64,000 nucleotides of DNA from Costus lasius (lineage: Eukaryota; Streptophyta; Magnoliopsida; Zingiberales; Costaceae), in the NCBI GenBank assembly GCA_027563935.2, contig CM050446.2, positions 31,747,501 through 31,811,500 on the forward strand, given 5' to 3'. Below the pieces are notes generated by a model. It was given only the letters and a program-made list of their open reading frames with translations, was not told the DNA's origin and made no database searches. Positions 35,985 to 48,131 of the stretch are shown here, in pieces. A program made the position numbers and the translations under genes. Position 1 is the stretch's first letter; each line of letters opens with the position of its first letter.

Positions 35985-37856
35985 TGTTCATGTTTATGCC
36001 CTACTTGACATTGATATTTCTTAAATATCATTCTGGCATTATCGTTATTATGCTTTGTTTACATCTGCGATTGTGTACTTGCATGATAATGTCCCTAGAG
36101 ATAGATTGGATATGTACTCAAACTCTTGGCCCTAGTCAATGTTCCTTAGTGGATATGGGACAGCTTTGGTACATGTGAGACTGGTATATGGGTTGGTTAC
36201 GCACAAGGTGCTAATGCAGATATATGAGTATATCAGTGGTAGATATACTGGACCAACCCACTATGAGGCTACGACTTGGTGTCCTGAGTTATCCTCACAA
36301 GTGACAGGAGGTGCATTGATCCCTAGACTTTAGGTCATTGACTCTTCTATATGGTTAGGGACATGCTTTGATACAACCTAACACCTCACCGTAGTTCGGA
36401 GGTTACAATGGTTGTCATTGAGTATGTCATGACCCATATGTGAAGATCAATGGACAGACAAAGGATTTGCCCCTTCATGAGGGAAGCTTGATATCCATAG
36501 GGCCCCCCTATGGTTCTATGATTGAAAGTATATGGTCATACCCATGTGAGAACCTAATTTAGTCATGACCATGAGATTGGGTAAAAACAAGTGGTGACAC
36601 ACTTGTCCAATCCGATATCAGTTTAGCAAAGAGACTTGGGTAACAACGATATCCATTCCAAAGACTTGGGTAACAGCGATGCACTACTAGGTGCCACTCA
36701 TTGCTCGTGATGACTTTATTTCATTACTGCCAATGTCAGAGAAACCTACAGGGTGGCACACCTCAATACTCGAGTTCTCGTATTGATCGGGAAGTCTTAA
36801 GATCGAGTTATTGGATAACTCAAACCTATTTGGGAGATTTCATTAGTGCCAATGGGCCTGATGAGATGGAAGAGACTTTATTAGAGCAAAACTTCATTTT
36901 TGGCAGGTTGACCCGAAATTGACCATTGTTGGTCACATTTGAGTTTGGGTTGCAATGGATTGGATCCAATGGCTTAATCAACTTGTGCAAAGAAGTTTGG
37001 GCTAGCTCATTACCTAATGAGGCCCAATAATAAGTTGTCATGAAGAGATAAGAGGGCATAAGTGTATAATGGGGAGAAAACTAACCCCATTGGCACCTAA
37101 GGGCATAACGGGGAGAAGTAGGCGTCTAGTGCTTCATTCGGAAGCTTTTGGCGCCTAGCCCTTCTACCTTGGATGGAAGGCTTGCCTCTATGGAAAGCCT
37201 TAGGGTGCATATGGCTTCATGGACTCATTTGGTAAGTCCCCGAGTGCTTATGGCTGATGTGTAGAGGTTTATGGAAAAGTCTTGGAGACTTTCCTTACCT
37301 CTAACCCTAATTGGCCTCCGCACTTACCCTAGCCGCATGTCTCTTTGTGAATTGCGCATATATGATATTCCTTGCTGCCCCTTGCTTGAATAATCACTTT
37401 CATATGCCAGAGCAAGCAACTAAGAGGCATCAGCAACATCAAAGGGCACAATCTCTTCCTCAAGGCCACAAGCTTCTTCTTCATCCTCCTCCCTTGGCGC
37501 ATGTGAAAGATGTCTTTGGCGGCATCATCTCCTCTCCTTTCCTCTTGGCACATCCTTCCCTCAAGGTTGTCACAAGTGTTCAAAGGAGGTTCATAAGGTT
37601 TGGAACTTCTTCCCGAGACTAGCACTGGGCATGGAAGAAGAGGACTCGAGGATCCGTTGTGCGTGAGACTACAAAGAGTGCACACTCGGGCGCCTACATC
37701 GGCATCGCTCCCTCTTTCACTTAGGTACGTTCTCCCTATATCATGTCAACCCCCATGCAAGCATCGATCTTCTGAGTTTTTTGGACCAACCTGTTTTGGG
37801 GATTTGCTTTTACTGTATATGTAACTAAAATTTTAAAATCCCCAGGGTTTCCCTAT
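35985..37856 (+). repeat. B2 3' LTR
   Basis: About 1872 bp from TGTTCATGTTTATGCCC. It lacks about 35 bases near its start compared with the 5' LTR, and its end is damaged. The terminal stem GGGGATTT (37798-37805) with AAATCCCC (37836-37843) is kept. Confidence 0.86.
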
Positions 37857-38324
37857 GAGGTCTTGGGGCTTGTTTCCTTTGCATGGGTTATAACCATATC
37901 ATCTTTACTACTTTTGTTGCCATGCTCTATTTGTTTTATTTATGTTATTACTATATGATACATGCCTGTAATGATAGACATAAGCTAAAACCAATGTGGT
38001 ATGAAACCACCCAAACCCTCTCGAAATTATATCAAGTCCCGTTTTTGCATTCTGACGTGTAGCCCTCGTCAAACTATCGATTGATGGTACTGTGCACTAT
38101 TTTCCACCCTCGTGGAACACACCCATCTTTCTTTAGGAGGCGTGCGATGACCTCAGTTCGGTTAAAACTTTGGATGCGCTTTTCGCAAAGAAATTATCGG
38201 CCATGGGCATAATGGTTGGGTCAGACTTGACTAGAACTTCCAAATGTGGTTCGCCTACGTGATGAGAGTTTCTAGAAGAAGCCTCAAGAAGTTAGGGCTT
38301 CATGTTGTATCCAGCCCTCGCTAG
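37857..38324 (+). other. H leader fragment
   Basis: Copia leader homologous to B2 leader 30150-30600 (TATCCAGCCCTCGCTAG at its end). It breaks at 38324, where E begins. The last five bases, GCTAG, are the left target site of E. The right copy was lost with the E-to-H deletion. Confidence 0.75.
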
Positions 38325-39623
38325 TGATGAGTTGCATTTATATCATATTTTTGCCTATATTTTATAAGATATTTTGGGCTTATTTTATTATTTTATATGA
38401 GTTTTTAGTGTTTTTACTTCACTTTGTATGGAATCTTCACTTTTATTAGTTTTATGAAAATGTAGGTAAAATGGCAAAAATAAAATGATGGATTTTGCAA
38501 GTTTTAAGGCCATAGCTCGATTCCCGTGGAAATTATGAGATTGCACATCAAATCTGGAGTGAAATGGAGGCCAGACGCAATATTCACGGTTGCACCCATG
38601 AATCTTTCATGGGCTGTGAGTATCACTCAAAACGATGAATTTTGTGAGTTTTGATGCCACAGGATGATTCGTGATGAAAAGATGAGGATGTATGTCAAAT
38701 TTAAAGCAAAACAGAGGTCAAACGCAACTTTCATAGACGTGGCCATGAATATATTCACAAGCTGTGAACACACTCTATGTAGTAAACAGAAAAACTCAAG
38801 GTTGTGGCTGTGAACAGTTTATCGCCAGTGAGTTTTTCTGCCCCCTTCGGTTTTTCAGTCAATTCGACCCCGAATTGAGTCGAAACTTAACCAAACTTTG
38901 CATAAGCCTTCCTAGATGGGTTCTACACTGATTAAACTATAAAAGAAAGGAATTTGGAAGGTTTAAGTGTAAACTTCTTTTCGAGATTTAGGGAGTAGCC
39001 CATTGATTGATTTATGAATTAAATCTTTTGCATGAATCTTTGTTAAGAATCTTATTGGGTTGATTTGATTTGAATTATACATATTCCGCTTTAATACTCT
39101 AGACAAGTTTTATCACATTCGAGACGTCACGAGAAGGACTGGGAGGTGAATCGCGACGTTGGATCTATTCTTTTCAAACATACGAATCTGATCATGAGAG
39201 TAGTTCAGATTCGTTTGAAGGATTTACATGATTTTTCATAGAACATAAAGGATCTAATTGCGTTAATTGTCATGAGAGTAGGGAATTAACATAATTAGGT
39301 ATCAGATTACGCTTCGACAAGAGGTAATCTGTACCTTAGGAAAAATCCTTTTTAATGCTTTAATTTTCTATTCAAAGGTTTATTTTTATTAAATTCATAA
39401 TCGTTAACATGGTGAAACCCCGAGTCCCGACTCTCTCCGTATTGATTTTTACCCTAAACATTTGCTTTTGTTTTCTCATACTAGAGGCTTCAAAACAAAA
39501 CACCACACTTTGAATCGTCTAGCTATAGTTCGACCGTGTAATTGGTACTTGACCGCCAGATCCTCATTGGGAACGATAATCTTTTTATTAGTTCGATAAA
39601 TCTGTGCACTTGCGGACGCATCA
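38325..39623 (+). repeat. E first LTR
   Basis: 1299 bp, TGATGAGTTGCA...GACGCATCA. TATA box ACTATAAAAG near 38935. It lacks about 220 bases present in the second LTR (between GGTTTAAG and TGTAAACTTC, near 38965). Inverted-repeat words of the form TCACGG...CGTGA lie at 38583-38625 and 38735-38840. Confidence 0.88.
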
Positions 39624-39629
39624 AGTTTT

Positions 39630-39647
39630 TGGTGTCGTTGCCTAGGA
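39630..39647 (+). other. E primer-binding site, first copy
   Basis: TGGTGTCGTTGCCTAGGA, close to TGGCGCCGTTGCCGGGGA, the Asp-tRNA site of Athila-type elements. The second copy (46730-46747) reads TGGGCCCATTGCCGGGGA; the differing bases in the two copies suggest separate decay. Confidence 0.75.
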
Positions 39648-39695
39648 CCAGGCCAGCCAATATCGATTTAACTATGAGATTTATAGACTAGACAT

Positions 39696-39754
39696 TTTTT
39701 TGTTTTTATTTTTATTTTTATTTTTATTTTTATTTTGTTTTTTTTTTTACATTC
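39696..39754 (+). repeat. T-rich TTTTTA simple repeat
   Basis: Run of TTTTTA units after the primer site of E. A shorter version lies at the same place in the second copy (about 46794-46838). Confidence 0.85.
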
Positions 39755-39919
39755 TTTTTCTTTAAAGTTACTTTAGGCTATTTTTCTCTTTTTGGATTAA
39801 CACGTTGTGTGAATTAGAAAACTCATGCCAAAAATCACTTGACTAGATATTTTAAGCTTTATTTTGCAATTCCTATTTTACACCTTGTATTTCTGAATTT
39901 TATTGCATAAATTGAAAAT

Positions 39920-41020
39920 ATGATGTTTAACCAATGTCAATGGTCAAACCAGGAGTATGTGCCACCGATAATGACAAGAGAATATGGAATGAAAGCATTA
40001 GAATCACTTTTAGCAAAAGTAAATTCTTTTATTCAAATGACTGATTATTTAAGCATGCAATATTGTATGTTGAAATCTATTACTTGCGATATTTATGGAT
40101 ATCATGGGCATCATTGTATTGAATGTCAATTAGGGATTCCTGCATCCTTGGACTCATGCCCTAGTGCCTACAATCCGAGTTGGGAGAACCATCAAAACTT
40201 ACTTTATCATAATGACCCAGCTTTTATTCCACAATCAAACTTTAGTCAACCACAAGAATCCAACTTAGAAGCCATGCTTAAAAACTCTATAGCTGCTATG
40301 AACAAACTAGGTGAGGATCTTCATTGTATAATTTATGGCACTGATAAAAATGACATAGAGGAAGGAATCCATGATGAATCTGAAAATTTTATAGAGTTGG
40401 AACAATCATTAATCATGACTCCAGTCTCGGATTATGATCTATCTTCTTCAAAATTTAATGATTTTAAAAATTCTAAATACCCCATTAACCCTCCATCAGC
40501 AGTTTACAAGCCATCTAATCCCCTCTCACATAACATAGTGCCTTGCAACACATATATTTGGGACACATTTGAAGAAAATTTTGAACTTTTGGAGACTTGT
40601 GAGAAGAAGGATGAAGAATTTAAGGAGCCTCAAGTAAGAACTAGCGAGATAGATGGGGATAAATTTGATAGTGTTGGGATGGAATACCCCATTGAAGAGA
40701 AAGAAATTGAGGAGGAAGAGGATCCTATGTATATTCTACCACCATCACCATATGAACCATCAATTCCTTTTCTTCAGAAAAATCCATTAGGAATTTGCAT
40801 GATAGATGATAAAAAGGATAATGATGATGAGGTAGCCAAAATATTATTTGATTCAAATCCAACCACAAGTACCCAAAAGAAGATAACACACGAGAATCTT
40901 AATCACATTGACATCGAGGTAAATGAAAAACCCAATGTGAAATTTGAAAAGTTCTTGAGTAATCTAAGGTATGATTTTTTTTTTATCTTAATTTCTATAT
41001 ACTTCCAATTGCTGATATAA
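39920..41020 (+). CDS. E Gag-like ORF: Athila zinc-knuckle segment plus acidic tail
   Basis: Open frame of 366 codons. Residues about 50-110 match the C-terminal part of Athila Gag as I know it: a CCHC knuckle (here CDIYGYHGHHCIEC, with the second Cys replaced by Tyr; the second copy has CDICGYYGHYYTEC), then YNPSWENHQNLLYHND and an ESNLEAML phrase. After that comes a long acidic, Glu/Asp-rich tail (EEKEIEEEEDPMYILPP) that I do not recognise. The capsid part normally upstream is absent, and no protease or polymerase follows. The same layout in the second copy (47008-47969) shows that this is the family's structure, not a one-off deletion. A role in trans-packaging is speculation. Confidence 0.6.
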   Translation: MMFNQCQWSNQEYVPPIMTREYGMKALESLLAKVNSFIQMTDYLSMQYCMLKSITCDIYGYHGHHCIECQLGIPASLDSCPSAYNPSWENHQNLLYHNDPAFIPQSNFSQPQESNLEAMLKNSIAAMNKLGEDLHCIIYGTDKNDIEEGIHDESENFIELEQSLIMTPVSDYDLSSSKFNDFKNSKYPINPPSAVYKPSNPLSHNIVPCNTYIWDTFEENFELLETCEKKDEEFKEPQVRTSEIDGDKFDSVGMEYPIEEKEIEEEEDPMYILPPSPYEPSIPFLQKNPLGICMIDDKKDNDDEVAKILFDSNPTTSTQKKITHENLNHIDIEVNEKPNVKFEKFLSNLRYDFFFILISIYFQLLI

Positions 41021-41277
41021 ATCTAATGGAAGAACGCATGATATTACTTTTGGATAAATACAAAAAAATTATTAGGTATTCTCTGCATGACTTTAATTTT
41101 CATTTTTGTATGCGTGTACTAGCCATTGCGATACGGATCCACCTGTTTAACTGGATATATACTTTGGTGGGCACGCTCTTGAGATGGAGGAAAAGCAAAA
41201 GATTATATGCTCTCTACTATTCCACTGATTCACCAACTCCGCCATGACATGAAGCTATGGCAAAGCTAATGACTTTA

Positions 41278-43130
41278 AACAAGCGCTTTTTGGAAGGCAA
41301 CCCAAATTTTTGACTTTTACTACTCTTAGTTTTAGTTTTTGATTTTCTTTAATTTTCTAGGAATTTTTACAACATGATTTTATGAATTTTTATCAATGGA
41401 AAATCTTTTAATAAGTTGTTTTATGTGCAAAAAATTTTTTAAAATTTTTACATGAAGAACAGGTGTCTGACAAGACATTCACGGGAATGGTCGTGAGTCA
41501 CTCACGGTCCATGAATGCTGCGTCTGAAGGAAACACGAGAAGACTAAAAGTTCACATAAAGTTTCATGGTCACGGCCATGAGTCACTAACGGACTGTGAG
41601 TTTCATTTTGTAAATGGACTTAAGTCACAAAAACATTCACGGCCGTAGCTGTGAACGACTCACAAGCCGTGAAAACCCAGTTTTAAACATTATGGGCAGA
41701 AGTTAGGGTTCACGCCTTTACTCGTGAATATAATTTTCCACTCGATTTCTTCCACCAGAAGCGACGAATTCCTCTTCTAGCCTTCCTCCCCACTGATGAT
41801 CCTTTTCGATGTTCCTGCAACGATCCTCTAGCCAGATTTGTAGGGAATTGCCATATGAGCTAAAGAACGTAAGTCTTATCACCGTCGCTCAATTCCAACC
41901 AGAAGTTGCCTAAAATCGTGAGCAATCTTTGCCTAGTATTATTTTTTAGCTTCTTTATTAGTCTAGAGGCTTTGTGAGAATGAATTGTGCTCTGATTTTT
42001 GGGATTTAGAGTGGGTTTTGTTAAACGTTGCTTATTTTTCTTCGTGGTATCTGACTTGCATCGTTTCCTTGATTAGGAGCTGATAGTTGGTGATTGATAA
42101 TGCAACACACATTTACCTTACTTTGTGATTAGAAGTATATATGTGTGTTGTATTCATTTGTTATGATATTGTGATAATATTTGTGTTGTTTATATGATAG
42201 TATTTGATATTTTTGTGATGGTATTGTGGTTCTATGATGATTTGTTGACAATTATGATGGTTTGAGAAATAGTTGGATGTATCTGGATGCATGATGATAT
42301 TAGAGATGTGGTTAAGTTTTTGAGTTTTTCTAATGCATGAAACAATGTTTTCATATAAATTGATAGGAAATTACCTCATGTTTTAAGATGAACTCTTGCA
42401 AAAAATTTTCTCAAATATGCCATATATTGATTTAATAATTGAGTATATGCAACAATTTAAGTATATGGTGTCCCCATGTATTTTGCTTTTCTTCAAAGCT
42501 TTATAGGTATGTATTTTGAATGTTTATGATTGTTAAGGATAATCAAATTTGTTTTATCCTTAATTCTGAACTTAGGAAACATTTTGAGTATTTGATTTGA
42601 TGACTTAGAGAAATTTTGAAATTTCATGTAGACTTAAATTATTGAGTAAATTCAATTCTGGTATTGATAAAATACATATGTGAATTGTTATATGTTCATG
42701 AGAACACATGCATAATAGAATTTACTTGAAGTTTAATTTATCTAACTTTACTTGATGGAGAACTTTTTATGAATAGAGAATTAGTGATATTTCTTTTACT
42801 GAGACTTACTCCAACTCATCTGGTTGAGGAATCTAAAGTCATGAGTTATATAATATCATGAATTGGTATACTTTAGATTTGTTGCGATCAAGTAACAGAG
42901 GGAAAATCATAAAAGTAAATATTTATCCCTCATGTAGAAAGATCGATAACGATTTAAGTACCATGCCCTTGACTGGCTCTCTCCAGAAATAAAAAAAATG
43001 AATAAAAGAATAAAAAGCATAGAAAAAGAGAGAGTTGTAGGTCCAGTGGACATCTCCGCTGACTTTAAGATTGAAACTATGAGTTAAATTATACTGTTCT
43101 ATGGTATACTTTAACCAATGTTATGATGCT
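41278..43130 (+). other. E 3' internal region without a supported gene
   Basis: Starts with the Athila-type GCGCTT...GGAAGGCAACCC phrase (41283-41305). Three pairs of CACGG/CGTGA inverted words lie at 41478-41519, 41566-41602 and 41633-41676; the same words occur in the E LTRs. The small open frames at 41026-41247 and 41463-41648 are unrecognised, and I do not call them genes. The rest is AT-rich with no feature seen. The region is cut by solo LTR G at 43131. Confidence 0.6.
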
Positions 43131-44828
43131 TGATGACACGAAAATTCATAGTATATTTTGTGTCATTTTATTGGTCTTTTTGTGTCATATTTATGCTCTT
43201 TTGCTTGTTTTTAAGCCCTATTTGTCAAATATTGCGGAATCTACACCATTTCTTATCTTTCATCATTTTTAGGTAAAAAGTGCCCTATTTTGTAGAATTT
43301 TGAAAGATCTAAGCGCACCAATGGATTCCAGACGTCGAGACGAAGCCGCCCGTCAATTTTCATGCAAATCAGAGCAAGTTTGGAAATTACACTACCGTAA
43401 TTTCTGCCCCAGAAAGCACAGAAGCTAAATTACGGTAGTGCCGTAATAAATATTACACTACCGTAATTTTCACTTAAAAATATACAGAAAGAAATTACGG
43501 CACTGCTGTAATAAAAATTATGGTACCGTAATTTTGACCCAAGAATGCCGCGTTGCCCGATTCTTCCGCTGATTTCTTGTGAAGACGATTTCTCAAGTTA
43601 TAGACCACCAATTGAAGATCCATAAAAAGGGGAATGGTCAGGATAAAGAGGAGAACGATCTAAGAGTGAAAGCCCTAATTTTAATCCACTGTCCAGAGAG
43701 AAATCAAGGCAGGCATCCCTAGGGCATGACCTCGCACTGAGAGGTGTAGAGGCCACCTCAGGCCGCAAAATTTACAGGAAAGCTTCGCATGGAGGAGAAG
43801 ACAATACCCCAGAAGTTTCAGAGCGAAAGGAGATCGATCGGAGGAGAAATCAATGAAAGAAAGGTCACCTGCACTGTTCATCGCGATTCTGGAGCAAAAT
43901 TACGGGCTGTAATTTTCATTACAACCCTGTGTAAAGTGTTTTTCCCCCTTTCTCTTCGATTTCTGATCAATCTGAACAATGGTTTATTGTAATTCTTCTA
44001 CCATGCTAACTTAGACATCTTTTGGGACATGGGGGTGTAATCCTCTTGATTTTTATATGACTAGATAACTTTTATTTCGTCAAGATAATTTTAATATGAT
44101 AATTCTACTTATGTAACGATTGCCTTTAATTCTCTATAGATTCATATTATCTGCATGTTTTAGAGTTTTTGCGATATGGACCGAGTGGTGATTTGTGAAA
44201 ACTTGGAACCCTAAAATTGAATGTTAGGAACTCATCATAAGAAATTAGGTTAGTTCTTATTTCTCGATTTTAGAAGTATATTTCTATGTTGATAATCTGA
44301 ACTTAGGATTGAGTTATTGAAATAAACATGATGATACTGTGAGAGATCAAGTATCGGATCGTTGGAGAACCATAAGTAGAACCTATGAAAACTATAGTAT
44401 GAAAGTATATAGTTTTCACTTGAGATAATTGACTTAGAATTCGAATGCATGACAGTGATCCTTGAGTTCTTTGTCAATGATTTACTTATATCTAACATTG
44501 AATAAATCCTGCATGAGAGTGAGGATTAGTTCTTTTTTAATTGTCTGCATGAGAGCGAGATGATTTCTTTATGAAGTAAATTACCTCTTTATCATAATAA
44601 GATTAGACTGACGAACACATATTTATATCTAGTCATGGAAATTAAGGTGGATGAAACCCTAGTCCCAGTTTCTCTCTTAGATATTTTGTGCACTTTCCTA
44701 TCATTTACTTGCATCATATTCGATTGCTTAGCTAGTGAGAAAACAACTATTTGGTACTTAACACGTAGGTCTTTGTTGTTTGATATCTTTTATTACTTCG
44801 AAGTATCCGTGTACTTGTGGACACAACA
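43131..44828 (+). repeat. G: solo LTR, Athila-like, inside E
   Basis: 1698 bp, TGATGACACGAAAATTC...GTGGACACAACA, with a perfect 5-bp target duplication ATGCT (43126-43130 and 44829-44833). Inverted words TTACGGTAGTG and CACTACCGTAA occur several times at 43387-43535. The general frame around them resembles the E LTR. No internal region, hence solo. Confidence 0.88.
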
Positions 44829-45221
44829 ATGCTAACAGTAAAGGGCATAAAATTGTTTAAAGACCAAATTGCATTAAAAGTCTCTTATCTTTAATATCAC
44901 TGAAATTCTTGAAGTAAAAATTTTATCTGTTAAGTGAAGTGGATTTATTAATATTAGAGTATTTGAGACTTAGTAAGTGAAGATATAATGTTATGACAAG
45001 AATCATAAATTTTTATCCTTCTTCGATTGAGAACTCTTGAGAATTAATTTTTATTTTGATTTTTCTTAAATTACTTGAGTTATGAAAGATTGATTACTTA
45101 AATTGTGGACTAAGGACATTATTAAGGGAAAAACAAAAAAATGAGTGCCCCTTGTCTTTACATTCTCCATACATATCAGAATATTGCTTGAGGACAAGCA
45201 AAACTTTAAGTCTATGGTATT
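44829..45221 (+). other. E 3' end and decayed polypurine region
   Basis: Continuation of E after G. The phrase TTGCTTGAGGACAAGCAAA near 45186 is typical just upstream of the polypurine tract in Athila and Tat elements. The tract itself is decayed (TTTAAGTCTATGG). No gene seen. Confidence 0.65.
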
Positions 45222-46723
45222 TTATATGATATTTTGGACTTATTTTATGATTTTATATCAATTTTTAGTGTTTTTAATTCACTTTGTATGGAATATTCAA
45301 TTTTCTTGGTTTTTATGAAAATGCAGGTAAAATAGCATAAAAATAATAAATTTTGTGAGTTTTAAGGCTATAACACGATTCCCGAGGAAATTACCATGTC
45401 GCACATCAAATTTAGAGTGAAACGAAGGCCAGACGCAATATTCACGGTTGCACCTGTGAATCTTTCATGAGCTGTGAGTATCACTCAAAACGATGAATTT
45501 TATGAGTTTTGATGCCACGGGATGATTTGTGATGAAAAGGCGAAGCCGTACGTCAAATTTGGAGCAAAACAAAGGTCAAATGCAACTTTCATGGCCGTGG
45601 CCGTGAATATATTCACGAACTGTGAATACACTCTGTGCAGTAAAAAGAAACACTCAGGGTCGTGGCCGTGAATAGTTCACCACCCTTGAGTTTTTCTGCC
45701 GCCTTCGGTTTTTCACTCGATTTGACCCCGAATCGAGTCAAAACTTAACCAAACTTTGCATATGCCTTCCAAGATGGGTTCTACACAGACTAATCTATAA
45801 AAGGAAGGATTTTTGAGGGTTTAAGGGGGCTTCTATGGATGAACATGAACATAGGCGGTGGCTAGGGTGGAAATCAATTTTTGGATAGAATTCCGATGAA
45901 AGATCACGCAAAAGAGGGATTTGAATGCTTCATCTTCATCTCCAGATCGAGGGGAAGAGTTCTAATAACTATCCTATTTTCTTTTTGCTTTATTTTTGAG
46001 AGATTATGTCGAGTTCATCAATATATATGTTGTTTTCTATAAACATGAATGTGTAAACTTCTTTTCGGGATTTGGGGAGTAGCCCATTGATTGATTTATG
46101 AATTAATTTTTTGTATGAATCTTTGTTAAGAATTTTATTGGGTTGATTTGATTAGAATTATACATATTCCACTTTAATACTCTAGATAAGTTTTATCGTG
46201 TTTGAGACATCACGAGAAGGACTGGGAGGTGAATCGCGACATCGGATCTATTCTTTTTAAACCTACGAATCTGATCACGAGAGTAGTTCGGATTCGTTTG
46301 AAGGATTTACATGATTTTTCATAGAACTTAAAGGATCTAATTGTGTTAATTGTCACGAGAGTAAGGATTAACGTATTAGGTACCAGATTACACTTCAAGA
46401 GGAGGTAATCTGTACCTTAGGAAAAATCCCTTTCAACGCTTTAATTTTCTGTTCAAAAGTTTATTTTTATTAAATTCATAGTCGTCAACGTGGTGAAACT
46501 TTGAGTCCCGACTCTCTCCATATTGATTTTTACCCTAAATGCTTGCTTTTGTTTTCTCATACTAGAAGCTTCCAAACAAAAAATCACACTTTGAATCGTC
46601 TAGCTATAGTTCGACCGTGTAATCGGTACTTGACCGTGTAATCGGTACTTGACCGCTAGATCGTCGTTGGGAACGATAATCTTTTTATTACTTCGATAAA
46701 TCCGTGCGCTTGTAGATGCATCA
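45222..46723 (+). repeat. E second LTR
   Basis: About 1500 bp, ending GATGCATCA. Its first 35 or so bases, matching TGATGAGTTGCATTTATATC and on, are missing. TATA box CTATAAAAGG near 45797. It contains the 220-base stretch lost from the first LTR, and a 20-base tandem duplication around CGTGTAATCGGTACTTGAC at 46614-46652. E internal sequence, not a target duplication, follows it. Confidence 0.85.
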
Positions 46724-47007
46724 AGTATTTGGGCCCATTGCCGGGGATCAGGCCAGCCAATATTGATTTAATCGCAAGATTTATATACTAGACTTTTTTT
46801 TTTGTTTTTATTTTTATTTTTATTTTTTTATTTTTTGCATTCTTTTTCTTTAAAGTTAGTTTAGGCTATTTTTCTCGTTTTGGATTAGTACGTTGTATGA
46901 ATAGGAAAACTCATGCCAAATATCACTTGACTAGATATTTTAAGCTTTATTTTGTAATTCCTGTTTTACACCTTGTATTTCTGAATTTTATTGCATAAAT
47001 TAAAAAT

Positions 47008-47969
47008 ATGATATTTAACCAATGTCAATGGTCAAATCAGAGGTATGTGCCACCAATACTAACAAGAGAATATGGGCACGGATGCATTAGAATCACTTTC
47101 AACAAAGGTAAATTCTTTTATTCAACAAACTGATTATTTAAGCATGCAATATTCTACATTGAAATCTATTACTTGCGACATTTGTGGATATTATGGGCAT
47201 TATTATACTGAATGTCAATTAGGGATTCCTGCATCCTTTGACTCATGCCCTAGTGCCTACAATCCAAGTTGTGAGAACTATCAAAACTTACTTTATTAGA
47301 ATGACCCAGCTTTTATTCCACAATCAAATTTTAGTCAACATCACGATTCCAACTTAGAAGCCATGCTTAAAAACTCTATAGCTGCTATGAACAAACAAGG
47401 TGAGGATCTTCATAGTATAATTTATGGCACTGATAAAAATGACATAGAGTAAGGAATCCATGATGAATCTAAAAATTTTGTAGAGTTGGAACAATCATTA
47501 GTCATGACTCCAGTCACGGATTATGATCTACCTTTTTCAAATTTTGATGATTTTGAAAATTCTAAATACCTCATTAACCCTCCATCAGCACTTTACAAGG
47601 TCATCCAATCCCCTTTCACATAATATAAGGCCTTGCAACACATATCTTTGGGACACATTTGAAGAAAATTTTAAACTTTTGGAGACTTGTGAGAAGAAGG
47701 ATGAAGAATTTGAGGAGCCTCAAGTAAAAACTAGCGAGATAGATGGGGATAAATTTGATAGTATTGGGATGAAATACCCCATTGAAGAGAAAGAAATTGA
47801 GGAGTAAGAGGATCCTGTGTATATTCTACCACCATCAACATATGAACTATCAATTCCTTTTCTCTAGAAAAATCCATTAGGAATTTTCATTATAGATGAT
47901 AAAGAGGATAATGATGATGACGTAGCTGAAATATTATTTGATTCACATCCAACCATAGGTACCCAAAAG
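47008..47969 (+). pseudogene. E second copy of the Gag-like ORF, truncated
   Basis: Homologue of 39920-40870. It keeps a full CCHC knuckle (CDICGYYGHYYTEC), but has a frameshift near 47072, TAG for histidine after the NLLY block (near 47297), TAA in the DIEEGIHDE block (near 47449) and further breaks. It stops at 47969, where copia leader (H) begins abruptly. Confidence 0.8.
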
Positions 47970-48131
47970 TGAGAAACAAGGATCCCATCTCACTTTGGAA
48001 ATTCTATGGTTTCCCGGATTGACATGAGATGGTTGTTAACCTAATAAAATAGTGAGAAACAATCATTTATTTCAAATCTAGATTAAATGATTGAATTGTA
48101 GTACTAATCTGCATGTCTAATATTGTAGATC
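47970..48131 (+). other. H leader end with gag-proximal hairpin
   Basis: GGATCCCATCTCACT at 47980-47994, a spacer, AGTGAGA at 48051-48057, then CTAATATTGTAG just before the ATG at 48132. Same layout as in A1, A2 and B1. Confidence 0.75.

Larger units (their letters stand above)
25871..37856 (+). mobile_element. B2: plus-strand Ty1/copia element with two solo LTRs
   Basis: 5' LTR 25871-27777, degenerate primer site, leader, gag-pol remnant, polypurine-like tract and 3' LTR 35985-37856. The LTRs are visibly diverged, with gaps, so this copy is older than A1 and A2. It holds solo LTRs S1 (in the leader) and S2 (in pol), each with its own target duplication. I could not find a target duplication for B2: the left flank is CTCTT, and the 3' LTR end is damaged (CCCTATGA where the 5' LTR has CCCAACA). 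Confidence 0.88.
38325..47969 (+). mobile_element. E: Athila-like non-autonomous element, LTR-internal-LTR-internal
   Basis: LTR 38325-39623, internal region, second LTR 45222-46723, then a second partial internal region ending at 47969. Both LTR-internal joins read CATCAAGTNTTT followed by a primer site like the Asp-tRNA type of Athila and Tat elements. After the Gag-like ORF comes AACAAGCGCTTTTTGGAAGGCAACCCAA (two adjoining stretches at 41278-41305), a phrase typical of Athila elements downstream of pol. No protease, reverse transcriptase or integrase is found in about 5.6 kb (1.7 kb of which is solo LTR G). The right end was lost in a deletion joined to H at 47969/47970. Confidence 0.82.

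Noticed and set aside
39696..39754. T-rich TTTTTA run as a telomere or centromere satellite
   Set aside because: Short and local, repeated only at the matching place of the second E copy; a simple repeat in the element leader.
41026..41648. Envelope-like gene in the E 3' region
   Set aside because: Only two short frames with no signal peptide, membrane segment pattern or match between them.
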